Source: JACPPO01 sp965262505
Lineage (GTDB): Bacteria > Acidobacteriota > Vicinamibacteria > Vicinamibacterales > UBA2999
Direction of reading: 5' to 3'
NCBI GenBank assembly: GCA_965262505.1
Contig: CBDHFM010000030.1
Coordinates: 186,001-250,000 of the forward strand
Length of the DNA stretch: 64,000 nt
Under the pieces are notes generated by a model. The model saw nothing but the letters and a program-made list of their open reading frames with translations. It had not been told where the DNA came from and did not search any database. Positions 44,406 to 52,472 of this stretch are shown piece after piece (the first letter of the stretch is position 1; each line of letters begins with the position of its first letter). A program made the position numbers and the translations under genes.

Positions 44406-44885
44406 GTGGACACGTTCCGAAAGGTGGAGACGATGTCCCGAATGGCAGCAACCACACGTCGGCGGTCACGCCGGCAATTCAGTGACGAGTTCCGGGCTGG
44501 GGCGGTCCGGCTGGTGTTGGAAGAGGGGAAGACGGTCGGCGCCGTCGCCCGCGAGTTGGATCTTACCGAATCGGCCTTGCGGCAATGGGTCGAGCGGGCG
44601 CGCGCCGACCGCAGCGGGGGTCGTACCGGTCTGACGACCGCCGAGCGGGAGGAGCTGGCTCGGCTGCGCAAGGAGAATCGCATCCTCGCCGAGGAGCGCG
44701 ACATCTTAAAAAAAGCGACGGCCTTCTTCGCGAAGCAGCGCCGGGAAGATTTCGGTTCATTGCCGTGGAGAAGGCCAGGCACACCGTCATCATTCTGTGC
44801 CGGTGTCTCGCGGTCACACGCAGCGGGTTCTACGCGTGGCAACGACGCCCGGAATCGGCACGATCACGAGACGACCGGCGGGTGA
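44406..44885 (+). CDS. IS3-family orfA, element D copy 2
   Basis: Same HTH protein as copy 1 (RQFSDEFRAGAVRLVLEEGK; LKKATAFFAKQRREDF), with an A7 slip run where the orfB frame begins. Confidence 0.87.
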   Translation: MDTFRKVETMSRMAATTRRRSRRQFSDEFRAGAVRLVLEEGKTVGAVARELDLTESALRQWVERARADRSGGRTGLTTAEREELARLRKENRILAEERDILKKATAFFAKQRREDFGSLPWRRPGTPSSFCAGVSRSHAAGSTRGNDARNRHDHETTGG

Positions 44886-45598
44886 AGGTCCTCGTCCAAG
44901 CGTCCGTTGACGCGAGCAAACAGCGCGATGGCAGCCCGCGCATTCACGAAGACCTGATCGAGCAGGACGAGCAGGTGAGTCGCAAACGGGTCGTCCGGCT
45001 GATGCAGGAAGAAGGCCTGGTCGCACGGGCCCGGAAGCGTGACAACGTAACCACCATGAGCGATCACGACCAGCCGGTCGCGGCGAATCTGCTCGACCGC
45101 CAGTTCGAGGCGGACGCCCCGAATCAGCGGTGGGTCGGCGACACGACCGAGTTCGTCATCGGCAGCAGCGGTAACCTGTACCTCGCGGCGGTCTTGGATC
45201 TGTGCTCGCGGTTCATCGTGGGGTGGGCCGTCAGCGCGGTGAACGACCGGCACGTGACCATCAAGGCCTTGGAGATGGCGCTCAAGCGCCGGTGCCCGGA
45301 CATCGGCCTCCTCCATCATTCCGATCAGGGTTGTACGTACGCCAGCGAGGATTCTCAGGACCTCCTCGAGGCGCGTGGCATCGTCTGCAGCATGAGCCGA
45401 CGTGGCAACTGCTGGGACAATGCCGTCATGGAGAGCTTCTTCTCGACCGTCAAGAGCGAGCGCGGCGAACACGTCGACAGTCACGGCGACGCGACGATGG
45501 AGTTGTTCGATCACATCGACGTGTTCTATCACCAGCGACGTCGCCACTCGACGCTCGGCCAGATCAGTCCGGCCGCCTTCGAACGGCAGGCGGCGTAG
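44585..45598 (+). CDS. IS3-family transposase orfB, element D copy 2
   Basis: DDE in VGDTTEF, HHSDQGCTYAS and NAVMESFFSTVKSE. Differs from copy 1 at a few residues (KQRDGSP for KQRYGSP, GDATMELFDH for GDAKMELFDY). The functional protein begins after the slip site, near RFRFIAVEKA. Confidence 0.88.
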   Translation: MGRAGARRPQRGSYRSDDRRAGGAGSAAQGESHPRRGARHLKKSDGLLREAAPGRFRFIAVEKARHTVIILCRCLAVTRSGFYAWQRRPESARSRDDRRVKVLVQASVDASKQRDGSPRIHEDLIEQDEQVSRKRVVRLMQEEGLVARARKRDNVTTMSDHDQPVAANLLDRQFEADAPNQRWVGDTTEFVIGSSGNLYLAAVLDLCSRFIVGWAVSAVNDRHVTIKALEMALKRRCPDIGLLHHSDQGCTYASEDSQDLLEARGIVCSMSRRGNCWDNAVMESFFSTVKSERGEHVDSHGDATMELFDHIDVFYHQRRRHSTLGQISPAAFERQAA

Positions 45599-45779
45599 GG
45601 CATGGACGCTGCCATCCCTGCGGACGCACAGAACGCGCCCACAGGGATTTGGAAATCTCGCACAGAACGCGAGATTCCCACAGCGCCCCCACCCATCATC
45701 GTTGTTGTGAACGAACGAAAGAACAACGGAGACTCAAACAGCGTAGCTAAACCGTCCACCGAATCGGATCAGGCCCACC

Positions 45780-45903
45780 TCTGCTCGACAACACAGGGCT
45801 CGGAGCAGACGAATTGGTGGACCTCCGATCCACGAACGTGAGTTGCACGGACGTTGCTCTGCTACAAGCAAGAGGGGCGACGGTGACCTCCGACTGTTCG
45901 TGA
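45780..45903 (+). pseudogene. C-terminal fragment, leucine-rich-repeat-like
   Basis: Directly after the IS the plus strand reads LDNTGLGADELVDLRSTNVS then CTDVALLQARGATVTSDCS and stop. This resembles the capping end of bacterial leucine-rich-repeat proteins. The IS at its left edge removed the rest. No gene follows until the next IS at 46044. Confidence 0.4.
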
Positions 45904-46064
45904 ACTGAGCCCCCGCGCTGGGCAGTACCCTACGGCGCGACCTCACGCGTTGGCACGCGATCGCCGCGGTTAACCTAATGCGTCGTGCGGGCAGGATAGC
46001 GCAGCTTACGCGACCGTATGGCCCCCCCTGTGCCAATAATCCGTGAGACAACCTCCCCGGTGAG

Positions 46065-46553
46065 ATGAGTGTAGGGGCGGGGAGGGTTCGATGGATGACT
46101 CGCATGCCAGCAGCCGTAGAGATGGACGTAGCCGAGGGGGCGGAGGCGGAGGGAGCCCGGAGGGCGACCGCAGCCTTCGGCCCCTCGGTCACGTCACGCG
46201 CGACCGATCCCGATCCTGAAGTGCCGGCGAAGGCCCAGCGTCGGCGCTTTCCCGCGGAGTATCGGCTCCGCATCCTCACGCAAGCCGACGCCTGCAAGAA
46301 GCCCGGCGAGCTGGGCGCCCTGTTGCGTCGCGAGGGGTTGTACTCGTCCTTGCTCACCAACTGGCGTCGGCAGCGCGAGCAGGGCGCCTGGCAGGACATG
46401 CGCGGACGCCGGCGAGGACCCAAGCCGAGGCCGGGTGACCCGCGCGTGAAACAGCTCGAAGCCGAGAACCGTCGGCTGCAGCGGAAGCTGCAGCGGGCCG
46501 AGACGATCATCACGCTCCAAAAAAAGTTGCCGAGATCCTGGGGATCCCCCTGA
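46065..46553 (+). CDS. IS3-family orfA, element A2
   Basis: A 162-residue helix-turn-helix subunit (YRLRILTQADACKKPGELGA). It ends abnormally (LQKKLPRSWGSP) after a run of seven A; a -1 slip restores KKVAEILGIPLKPLDTDEPD, stopping at the next ATG. The same arrangement as in A1. Confidence 0.8.
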   Translation: MSVGAGRVRWMTRMPAAVEMDVAEGAEAEGARRATAAFGPSVTSRATDPDPEVPAKAQRRRFPAEYRLRILTQADACKKPGELGALLRREGLYSSLLTNWRRQREQGAWQDMRGRRRGPKPRPGDPRVKQLEAENRRLQRKLQRAETIITLQKKLPRSWGSP

Positions 46554-46581
46554 AACCCCTCGACACCGACGAGCCCGACTG

Positions 46582-47696
46582 ATGATCGCCATCGAGGCGG
46601 TGACCACGACGGGCGCCACCGCGGCCCTCTGTCAGAGTGTCGGCCTCGCGCGCGCGACCCTCTATCGGCGTCGACAGCCCGCCGGTCGTCGACGCCGACC
46701 CCACGCGCGGCCTCGTCGCGCGCGCTCGGGCCCGCCGAACGCCAGGCGGTGCTCGACGTGTTGCACAGCGAGCGGTTCGTCGATCAGTCGCCCGCCGAAG
46801 TGCAGGCCACGCTGCTCGAGGAACAGACGTATCTCTGCTCCACGCGCACGATGTATCGCATTCTCGACGCCGCGGAGGAAGTCCGGGAGCGGCGCGCCCA
46901 GGCGCGGCATCCGGCGTACGCGAAACCGGAGCTCGTGGCGACGGCCCCGAATCAGATCTGGTCGTGGGATATCACTAAGCTGAAAGGGCCGATCCCCTAC
47001 CTGTCTGACTCGCTGTATGTGATCCTGGATCTCTTCAGTCGCTACGTCGTGGGCTGGATGGTCGCCGCGCACGAGAACGCCCACCTGGCCCAGCGCCTGA
47101 TCGAGGCGACGTGCCGCAAGCAACACATCGGTCCGCAGCAACTCACGATCCACGCGGACCGCGGCGCGCCGATGCGCAGCAAGCTCGTCGCGCTCTTGTT
47201 CTCCGACCTCGGCATCGAGGCGAGCCACTCGCGGCCTCGGGTGAGCAACGACAATCCCTTTTCCGAAGCCCAATTCCGGACGGTCAAATACCGCCCGGAC
47301 TTTCCGGACCGCTTCGGTTCCATCGAACACGCGCGCGCGATCGGCCACGATCTCTTCGCGTGGTACAACGACGCGCATCACCACAGTGGCCTGAGCTATC
47401 TCACGCCCGCCGACGTCCACTATGGGCGCGCGGCCACGATCCTTGAGGTCCGTCACCACACGCGCCTCGCGGCCTACGCCGCCCATCCCGAGCGCTTCGT
47501 GCAGGGGCCGCCGCGCGGCGAAACCTTGCCCACGGCCGTGTGGATCAATCCGCCGGCGAAAGTGCCAGGCGAGGATGCCCCAGGAACGACGATCGTGACC
47601 CCGGCTGACCCCCAGCATGGGGTCATACGCAGACCGCAACCGCTTCTCGGCGGCCCGGCCCTTTGCCTGACCGAGCGCGTGGAGGCGCTTCAGTAA
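46582..47696 (+). pseudogene. IS3-family transposase orfB, element A2, frameshifted
   Basis: The N-terminal part (MIAIEAVTTTGATAALCQSV to LYRRRQPAG) and the catalytic part (from about LGPAERQAVLDVLHSERF) are in different frames, with the break near 46725. The catalytic part (46749-47696) keeps DDE residues in WSWDITKL, HADRGAPM and NPFSEAQF. Without correction the helix-turn-helix start is lost, so the element is probably defective. Confidence 0.75.
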
Positions 47697-47878
47697 ACTC
47701 TGAAACCGGTTGTCTCACGGACGTTGACACGGCCCGCTCGGCCCGGTTGTGGGACACTACGAGCGCCGGATCACGTCAACGCACACTCGCGTCCGGCTGC
47801 GGGTACGTTCCCCACGGTGATACATCCCGGCGCTTTCAGGCGTCGCGCTCCGGTGTTGACTATCAAGGAGACGACACG

Positions 47879-49390
47879 ATGAACGAAACACTACAGACCA
47901 TGTTCCGCAACGTGACCGACCAGGTCTCCCAGCTGGTCGGCGGCTACCTGCCCAACCTGCTCGGTGCGCTGGCCATCCTGATCATCGGGTGGTTCGTCGC
48001 CCTGGTCGTGGCGGCGGTCGTGCGTGGCGCGCTGAAACGGACCACCATCGACAACCGCATCGCCGCGTGGATGGGGGCAAGCCAGGACCTCGAAGTGGAA
48101 CGCTACGCTGGAAAGACCGCCTTCTGGCTCATCATGCTGTTTGTCCTGGTGGCTTTCTTCGAGGCCCTCAACCTGACGAATGTGACCGGGCCGCTCAACG
48201 TGCTGCTGAGCCAGCTCACCGGGTTCGTGCCGCGAGTTGTCGGTGCCGGCACCCTGCTCCTGGCGGCGTGGCTGGTCGCCACCGTCATCAAGAAGCTGAT
48301 CGTCGGAGTCACGTCCGCGGCCAGGGTGGACGAACGGCTTAGCGGCGAGGCGGAGGTCGAAGGAGGCAAGACGGTTCCGGTGAGCAAGGCGCTGGCCGAC
48401 GGCGTCTACTGGTTGATCTTCTTGCTGTTCCTGCCGGCGATTCTCGGCGCCCTGGCGCTGGAGGGCCTGTTCGTCCCGGTGCAGCAACTGGCAGATGGTC
48501 TGCTCAGCTTCCTGCCCAACATTCTTGCGGCCGGCCTGATCCTGGCTGTCGGCTGGTTCGTCGCGCGCATCGTCCGCCGGATCGTGACCAACCTGTTGGC
48601 CAGCGTGGGAGTCGACCGGCTCGGCGACCAGGTCGGTGCCAGTTCGATGCTCGGTGCCATGCGGCTCTCGGGCCTGGTAGGGCTGATCGTCTACGTGCTG
48701 ATCCTGTTTCCAGTCCTGATCTCGTCGCTCAACGCGTTACAACTCGCCGCGATCACGGAGCCCGCGAGCAATATGCTAGGCACCATTCTCGACGTCATCC
48801 CTTCGCTGTTTGCCGCGGTGATGCTCGTCGGCGTGGCCTACTTCGTCGGACGCCTGGTTTCTACGCTGATCGGCAGCGTCCTTGCCGGCGCCGGATTCGA
48901 CAACATCCTCGAGCGGCTGGGCTTGGGCCGGCCCGACCAGGGCGGCCGCGCGCCGTCCGCGCTGGTCGGCACCCTGATCCTCGTTGCCATTCTGCTCTTC
49001 GCGTCGGTCGAGGCGGCATCACTGCTGGGGTTCGTCAACCTGGCCGAGGCGCTCTCCGGGTTCATTGCCCTTGGCGGCCAGGTGATCCTCGGGCTGGTCG
49101 TGTTCGGCATCGGCCTCTATCTGGCCAACCTCGCCGCCACGACCGTGCAATCCAGCGGCCACGCGCAGGCGCCGCTCCTGGCGATCGCCGCCCGCGTGGC
49201 GATCATCGTCCTGTCCGGCGCCATGGCTCTGCGACAGATGGGCCTGGCGAACGAGATCATCAATATCGCCTTCGGAGTCCTAATCGGCGCCATTGCCGTC
49301 GCGGTCGCGCTGGCGTTCGGTCTCGGCGCGCGCGATGTCGCGGGCCGGGCAGTCGAGCGATGGGCCAGCAAGCTGGAGGACAAACGGTAG
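47879..49390 (+). CDS. Mechanosensitive-channel-like multi-helix membrane protein (TM-helix repeat)
   Basis: Inner-membrane protein of 503 residues with about ten hydrophobic helices in repeated units: PNLLGALAILIIGWFVALVV, PNILAAGLILAVGWFVARIV and PSLFAAVMLVGVAYFVGRLV are clearly homologous repeats. These match the conserved TM-helix module seen in CmpX/MscS-related proteins; the MscS beta domain is absent. The ATG at 47879 follows AAGGAG. Likely an osmotic or envelope-stress channel. It is the last intact gene before the right island boundary. Confidence 0.78.
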   Translation: MNETLQTMFRNVTDQVSQLVGGYLPNLLGALAILIIGWFVALVVAAVVRGALKRTTIDNRIAAWMGASQDLEVERYAGKTAFWLIMLFVLVAFFEALNLTNVTGPLNVLLSQLTGFVPRVVGAGTLLLAAWLVATVIKKLIVGVTSAARVDERLSGEAEVEGGKTVPVSKALADGVYWLIFLLFLPAILGALALEGLFVPVQQLADGLLSFLPNILAAGLILAVGWFVARIVRRIVTNLLASVGVDRLGDQVGASSMLGAMRLSGLVGLIVYVLILFPVLISSLNALQLAAITEPASNMLGTILDVIPSLFAAVMLVGVAYFVGRLVSTLIGSVLAGAGFDNILERLGLGRPDQGGRAPSALVGTLILVAILLFASVEAASLLGFVNLAEALSGFIALGGQVILGLVVFGIGLYLANLAATTVQSSGHAQAPLLAIAARVAIIVLSGAMALRQMGLANEIINIAFGVLIGAIAVAVALAFGLGARDVAGRAVERWASKLEDKR

Positions 49391-49681
49391 GGTACGAGTG
49401 GGCAGGCACTAGCGGCGGTTGTTACTGCGCGCGAGGGCGGCAGACGACGTGGCCGGCGGCATCGACTACGAGCCGTTCAGTGACGCGAGCGTCTTGGCTT
49501 CGCGCTGCCAGCGGGCAATCCGTTCGGGATCGCCAGCGAGCGCCATCGGAGTTGGGCCTGATTGTAGGAGAAACGGCTGGGCGGACTGAGCGCCCCTAAA
49601 CGTCCAGAGTTGGAATCAGAGCGGGAGAGCAAACCCGATGAAGCCGCGATCGGACACGAACCGGCTATTCTGTAGTCGCGT
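49391..49681. other. Right end of island, no intact gene
   Basis: Contains the kinase fragment below and otherwise no recognisable gene; in particular no integrase, which would normally sit beside the attachment repeat. Confidence 0.5.
49466..49546 (-). pseudogene. Fragment of a Ser/Thr protein kinase N-lobe
   Basis: ALAGDPERIARWQREAKTLA then SLN matches the helix-C region of acidobacterial PknB-like kinases (usual continuation SLNHPNIA), but the frame stops after SLNGS. Twenty-six residues only. Confidence 0.45.
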
Positions 49682-49733
49682 CTGGGGGTCAGGGGGTCGC
49701 TGGTTCGAATCCAGTCATCCCGACCAATTTCTC
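49682..49733 (+). repeat. attR-type direct repeat (right island boundary)
   Basis: Perfect copy of 21494-21545: anticodon loop, T-arm and acceptor 3' half of tRNA-Pro(GGG) plus AATTTCTC. The 5' half of a tRNA is absent, so this is not a functional tRNA gene. Confidence 0.9.
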
Positions 49734-49810
49734 CTTTCCGTACCTTGATGGCCACCTGGCGACGGGGGATTCGCGGAGCGAATCTCCGGTCGGCTAAAGA
49801 CCCCGCCGGG

Positions 49811-51394
49811 CTAGCGAGTGTCGCTCGAAGCCTCGAGGGCCGGCCGGCCGTCGACGTCACTCGGGCTGAGCCTGTCGGCGATAAGCCTGTAGGCAATGTA
49901 GTACTTGTAGATATTGCTGACGTACTGCACTGGTTCGCGTCCGACTTCTCTGGCGGCAACGACCTCAACGTTGTTGAACCAGACGTTCGGATCGAGCCCG
50001 GCTTCCGCCGCCTGACGGCGCAGCCGAGCGACCCTATTCGGGCCGGCGTTGTACGCCGAGAGCGACAGCAGCCCTCTGTTAACCTCGTCGATCGCCTCGT
50101 CGGCGAAGTATCGGTCCCGGATGAAGCGCAGGTATTTCACCCCCGCATGGATGTTGTTGTCGAGTGTTTCGATGTCGGGAATTCCTACGTTCGGGTCGGC
50201 CGCTGTGCTCGGCAGGAGCTGCATCACGCCGATTGCCCCGGCGGCACTCCGCAGGCTCTGGTCGAGCCGTGACTCCTGATAACCCTGGGCCGCCACCATC
50301 AGCCAGTCGAATCCATAGGTTCCGGCGTGCTCCTGGAAAAAACCGGCCGTGGACTCGAACCGATCCAGCTCGGCGGCCGACAGTGCGTTCCTGACCCACC
50401 GGGTGTCCTTCAGATAGCGGTTCAAGACGACGTTGCCCATCAGCGAGCCGCGCCGGTGCGTGTTCACGAACGTGTCGAGGACCTCCCGGAGCTGCGGACT
50501 GTCCTTCCGCGCTGCCCATGCGATCTCGCCGCCCGTGTTGACGGCGAGATCGGCACGGACGGTGATGTTGTCGTACACCTGCGCCCAGAACTCGGCTTTG
50601 TGGCTATCTACGACGACCATCGGCAGCAACGCCGCATTCACCATCTCGAGCAGGTCTTCATCCTCGATGTACTCGGGCGCAGGCACCAGCGTGACTTCAG
50701 GATAGCCGGCCGCACGCTGCGACTCGTTGAACCGGAGCAGACTCTCGTAGTAACTGCTCGAAGTCCTGACGGTGATCTCTTTCCCAGCCAGGTCATCGAG
50801 GCTCGTGAGCGGTGACGCGGACGGACCGGTGACGACGACCTCGTCGACTCCAGTCAGGAACGGGTTCGCGAAGTCCACGGTCTGCAGGCGCTGTGGCGTA
50901 ATCGTCAAATTCGCGGCGGTAATATCCCCATATCCGGCCGCGAGCGCCGGAAGGAGACGATCACGTGTGACCGGGATCATCAGGACGTGGATTTTCAGTG
51001 TTCCAGTGCCAAGCTGCTCGTTGATCTCCTCCTCGAACATCTTGACCATTTCGTAGGTCGCGCCACGCTGGACGGCACCGTCGAGAAAATAGAATCCCTT
51101 GGCGAACACCGTCAGAACTCGGATGACCCGGCGCTCCCGCATCTCGTCAAAATCACCAAGCCAGGTCTCATTGAGGTGCTGCAGCTCGGGCGGCAATCCT
51201 TGCTCGGCCGCACTGACCAGGCCGATGGTGGCGGCCTCCGGTGGGACGTCGGGCGGAGGGCCACCGCAGCCGAGGCACCAGCTGACGACCACGGGGAGGA
51301 TGGGAAGACCTGCTCGAGAACAGATTGCGGCCGCCGAAGGACTTCGTCCCCCGGTTCGCGGCAGGTTTCTTGCGCCGGTGAGCCTTCGTCTCAC
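49811..51394 (-). CDS. mltF: Membrane-bound lytic murein transglycosylase MltF
   Basis: Envelope lipoprotein of 527 residues that cleaves peptidoglycan to 1,6-anhydro products. A hydrophobic N-terminal segment ends at a likely lipobox (VVSWCLGCGG). A periplasmic binding-protein domain (SBP_bac_3-like, about 85-330) contains DITAANLTITPQRLQTVDFA. The SLT domain has the catalytic Glu in AAQGYQESRLDQS, then GAIGVMQLLPSTA and YNAGPNRVARLR. Domain order is that of MltF. First gene beyond the island, facing it. Confidence 0.92.
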   Translation of the reverse strand: MRRRLTGARNLPRTGGRSPSAAAICSRAGLPILPVVVSWCLGCGGPPPDVPPEAATIGLVSAAEQGLPPELQHLNETWLGDFDEMRERRVIRVLTVFAKGFYFLDGAVQRGATYEMVKMFEEEINEQLGTGTLKIHVLMIPVTRDRLLPALAAGYGDITAANLTITPQRLQTVDFANPFLTGVDEVVVTGPSASPLTSLDDLAGKEITVRTSSSYYESLLRFNESQRAAGYPEVTLVPAPEYIEDEDLLEMVNAALLPMVVVDSHKAEFWAQVYDNITVRADLAVNTGGEIAWAARKDSPQLREVLDTFVNTHRRGSLMGNVVLNRYLKDTRWVRNALSAAELDRFESTAGFFQEHAGTYGFDWLMVAAQGYQESRLDQSLRSAAGAIGVMQLLPSTAADPNVGIPDIETLDNNIHAGVKYLRFIRDRYFADEAIDEVNRGLLSLSAYNAGPNRVARLRRQAAEAGLDPNVWFNNVEVVAAREVGREPVQYVSNIYKYYIAYRLIADRLSPSDVDGRPALEASSDTR

Positions 51395-51406
51395 GCTTAT
51401 CTACCC

Positions 51407-52312
51407 CTAGCGCGTCTCCTCGCTCAGGGTCGTGTAGGCGTTGGCGATGTTGACGTCATTGTCCTCGTCGTACTCAATCCAGTCCTTGTACTCATCCATA
51501 ATCTGGGCGGCCTGGAGCTGCTCGACCGTTTGGCCGGCAGCGATGCCCGCGGACACCCTGGCGGCGAGATTCTCGAAATACTCCCGATGGTCCGCGATGT
51601 CGGCTTTGGTCCCCAGTGGGCCGTGTGCCGGAGCTGCCGTTGTGAAGTCCAGCGCTTCAACCGTCCTGACCGCGTTCACATACTCGGAGATCGGCGCCCC
51701 GCGGGCCATCGTATTCGAGCCGGGCACCGCCCCGACGGCCATGAAATCGGCGCCGAACACGACGCGCTCCGCCGGAAAGTACAGGACCGTCAGGTCGGCC
51801 GCGTGGCCGGTGCGCCCGGGATGAATCAGCTGTACGGTCCGTTCGCCCAGCGTGATCGTTCGGCGTTCGCTGTACGTGGATTCAGGCGCAACGACCGCCG
51901 CGTATCTCGTGGCTGCTGTTTCACTCTGTCCCGCGGATTCTCGCAGCGCGGCGTTGAAATTCTCGTGGCCAACGAGCTCGGCGGTATCGTCGAATACGGC
52001 TGCGCCGGACGCATGATCCTGATGGTGATGGCTGTAGAGCACGTATCGCACCGGCGCATTCGGAAAGCGCTCGGTCAACTCCGCCTTGAGCCAGTTTGCG
52101 GCCTCGACGTTAATCGGATCGGCGAGGATGATCCCATCGGGAGTGACGAGGAATACTGTGTAGTGGCCGTTGTTCTGGACCCTGTACAGATCGCCTGTGA
52201 TGCGCGTAATGGACCGCACGGCTGGTCCCTGCCGCTGTTGTGCGGATACTGAAGAAACGCCGGCAAGCGCCAGCAGCACAACGAGTACGAATACGGAACA
52301 CCGGCTCTTCAT
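51407..52312 (-). CDS. Exported metallo-beta-lactamase-fold hydrolase
   Basis: Periplasmic protein of 301 residues with a signal peptide (MKSRCSVFVLVVLLALAGVS to VSAQ). SHHHQDHASG is the zinc-binding motif; HPGRTGHAADL and the late His in APAHGPLG supply further ligands. A QuiP- or B3-related environmental hydrolase is likely; substrate unknown, and no evidence links it to antibiotics. The ATG at 52312 is chosen over one three codons upstream. It is 12 bases ahead of mltF and may share its transcript. Confidence 0.85.
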   Translation of the reverse strand: MKSRCSVFVLVVLLALAGVSSVSAQQRQGPAVRSITRITGDLYRVQNNGHYTVFLVTPDGIILADPINVEAANWLKAELTERFPNAPVRYVLYSHHHQDHASGAAVFDDTAELVGHENFNAALRESAGQSETAATRYAAVVAPESTYSERRTITLGERTVQLIHPGRTGHAADLTVLYFPAERVVFGADFMAVGAVPGSNTMARGAPISEYVNAVRTVEALDFTTAAPAHGPLGTKADIADHREYFENLAARVSAGIAAGQTVEQLQAAQIMDEYKDWIEYDEDNDVNIANAYTTLSEETR

Positions 52313-52472
52313 AATAAACATCCTCCAGGAACGTGCTCGATATTATACCCACGGCGACAGGGCGACGGGGCTCGTCGACTCGTGAGCTGGTCGATGGTCG
52401 AGGAGATCACACTGCCTCGGTTAACCGACAGGGTAAGATAGCTGACTGGGGAGACGCTCGAGGACACCCATA

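Larger units (their letters stand above)
44388..45777 (+). mobile_element. IS3-family element D, copy 2 (1390 bp)
   Basis: TGGGCTTGATCCGATC at the left, TGGGCCTGATCCGATT on the complement of the right. A 3-bp target duplication CCT is present (44385-44387, 45778-45780). Inverted relative to copy 1. Confidence 0.92.
46044..47717 (+). mobile_element. IS3-family element A2 (1674 bp)
   Basis: Perfect inverted ends TGAGACAACC, extendable outward to CCGTGAGACAACC (46041-47720). No clear target duplication. Related to, but clearly diverged from, element A1 at 21748-23415. Confidence 0.85.
21546..49681. mobile_element. 28-kb genomic island integrated at tRNA-Pro(GGG)
   Basis: DNA between the two 52-bp repeats. 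It contains plasmid replication and partition genes, toxin-antitoxin pairs, nine insertion sequences, two MITE-like elements, fragments of at least nine broken genes and a surface-sugar cargo block. Base composition varies sharply inside it, being AT-rich around 25.7-26.0 kb and 39.3-42.0 kb. No integrase or excisionase gene is visible, so the island looks immobilised and heavily remodelled by IS activity. Confidence 0.85.

Noticed and set aside
49682..49733. A second tRNA-Pro(GGG) gene
   Set aside because: Only the 3' half is present; there is no 5' acceptor strand or D-arm, so it is an attachment repeat.
51407..52312. Antibiotic-resistance beta-lactamase
   Set aside because: The fold motif is shared by many hydrolases; nothing specific to beta-lactam cleavage can be seen.
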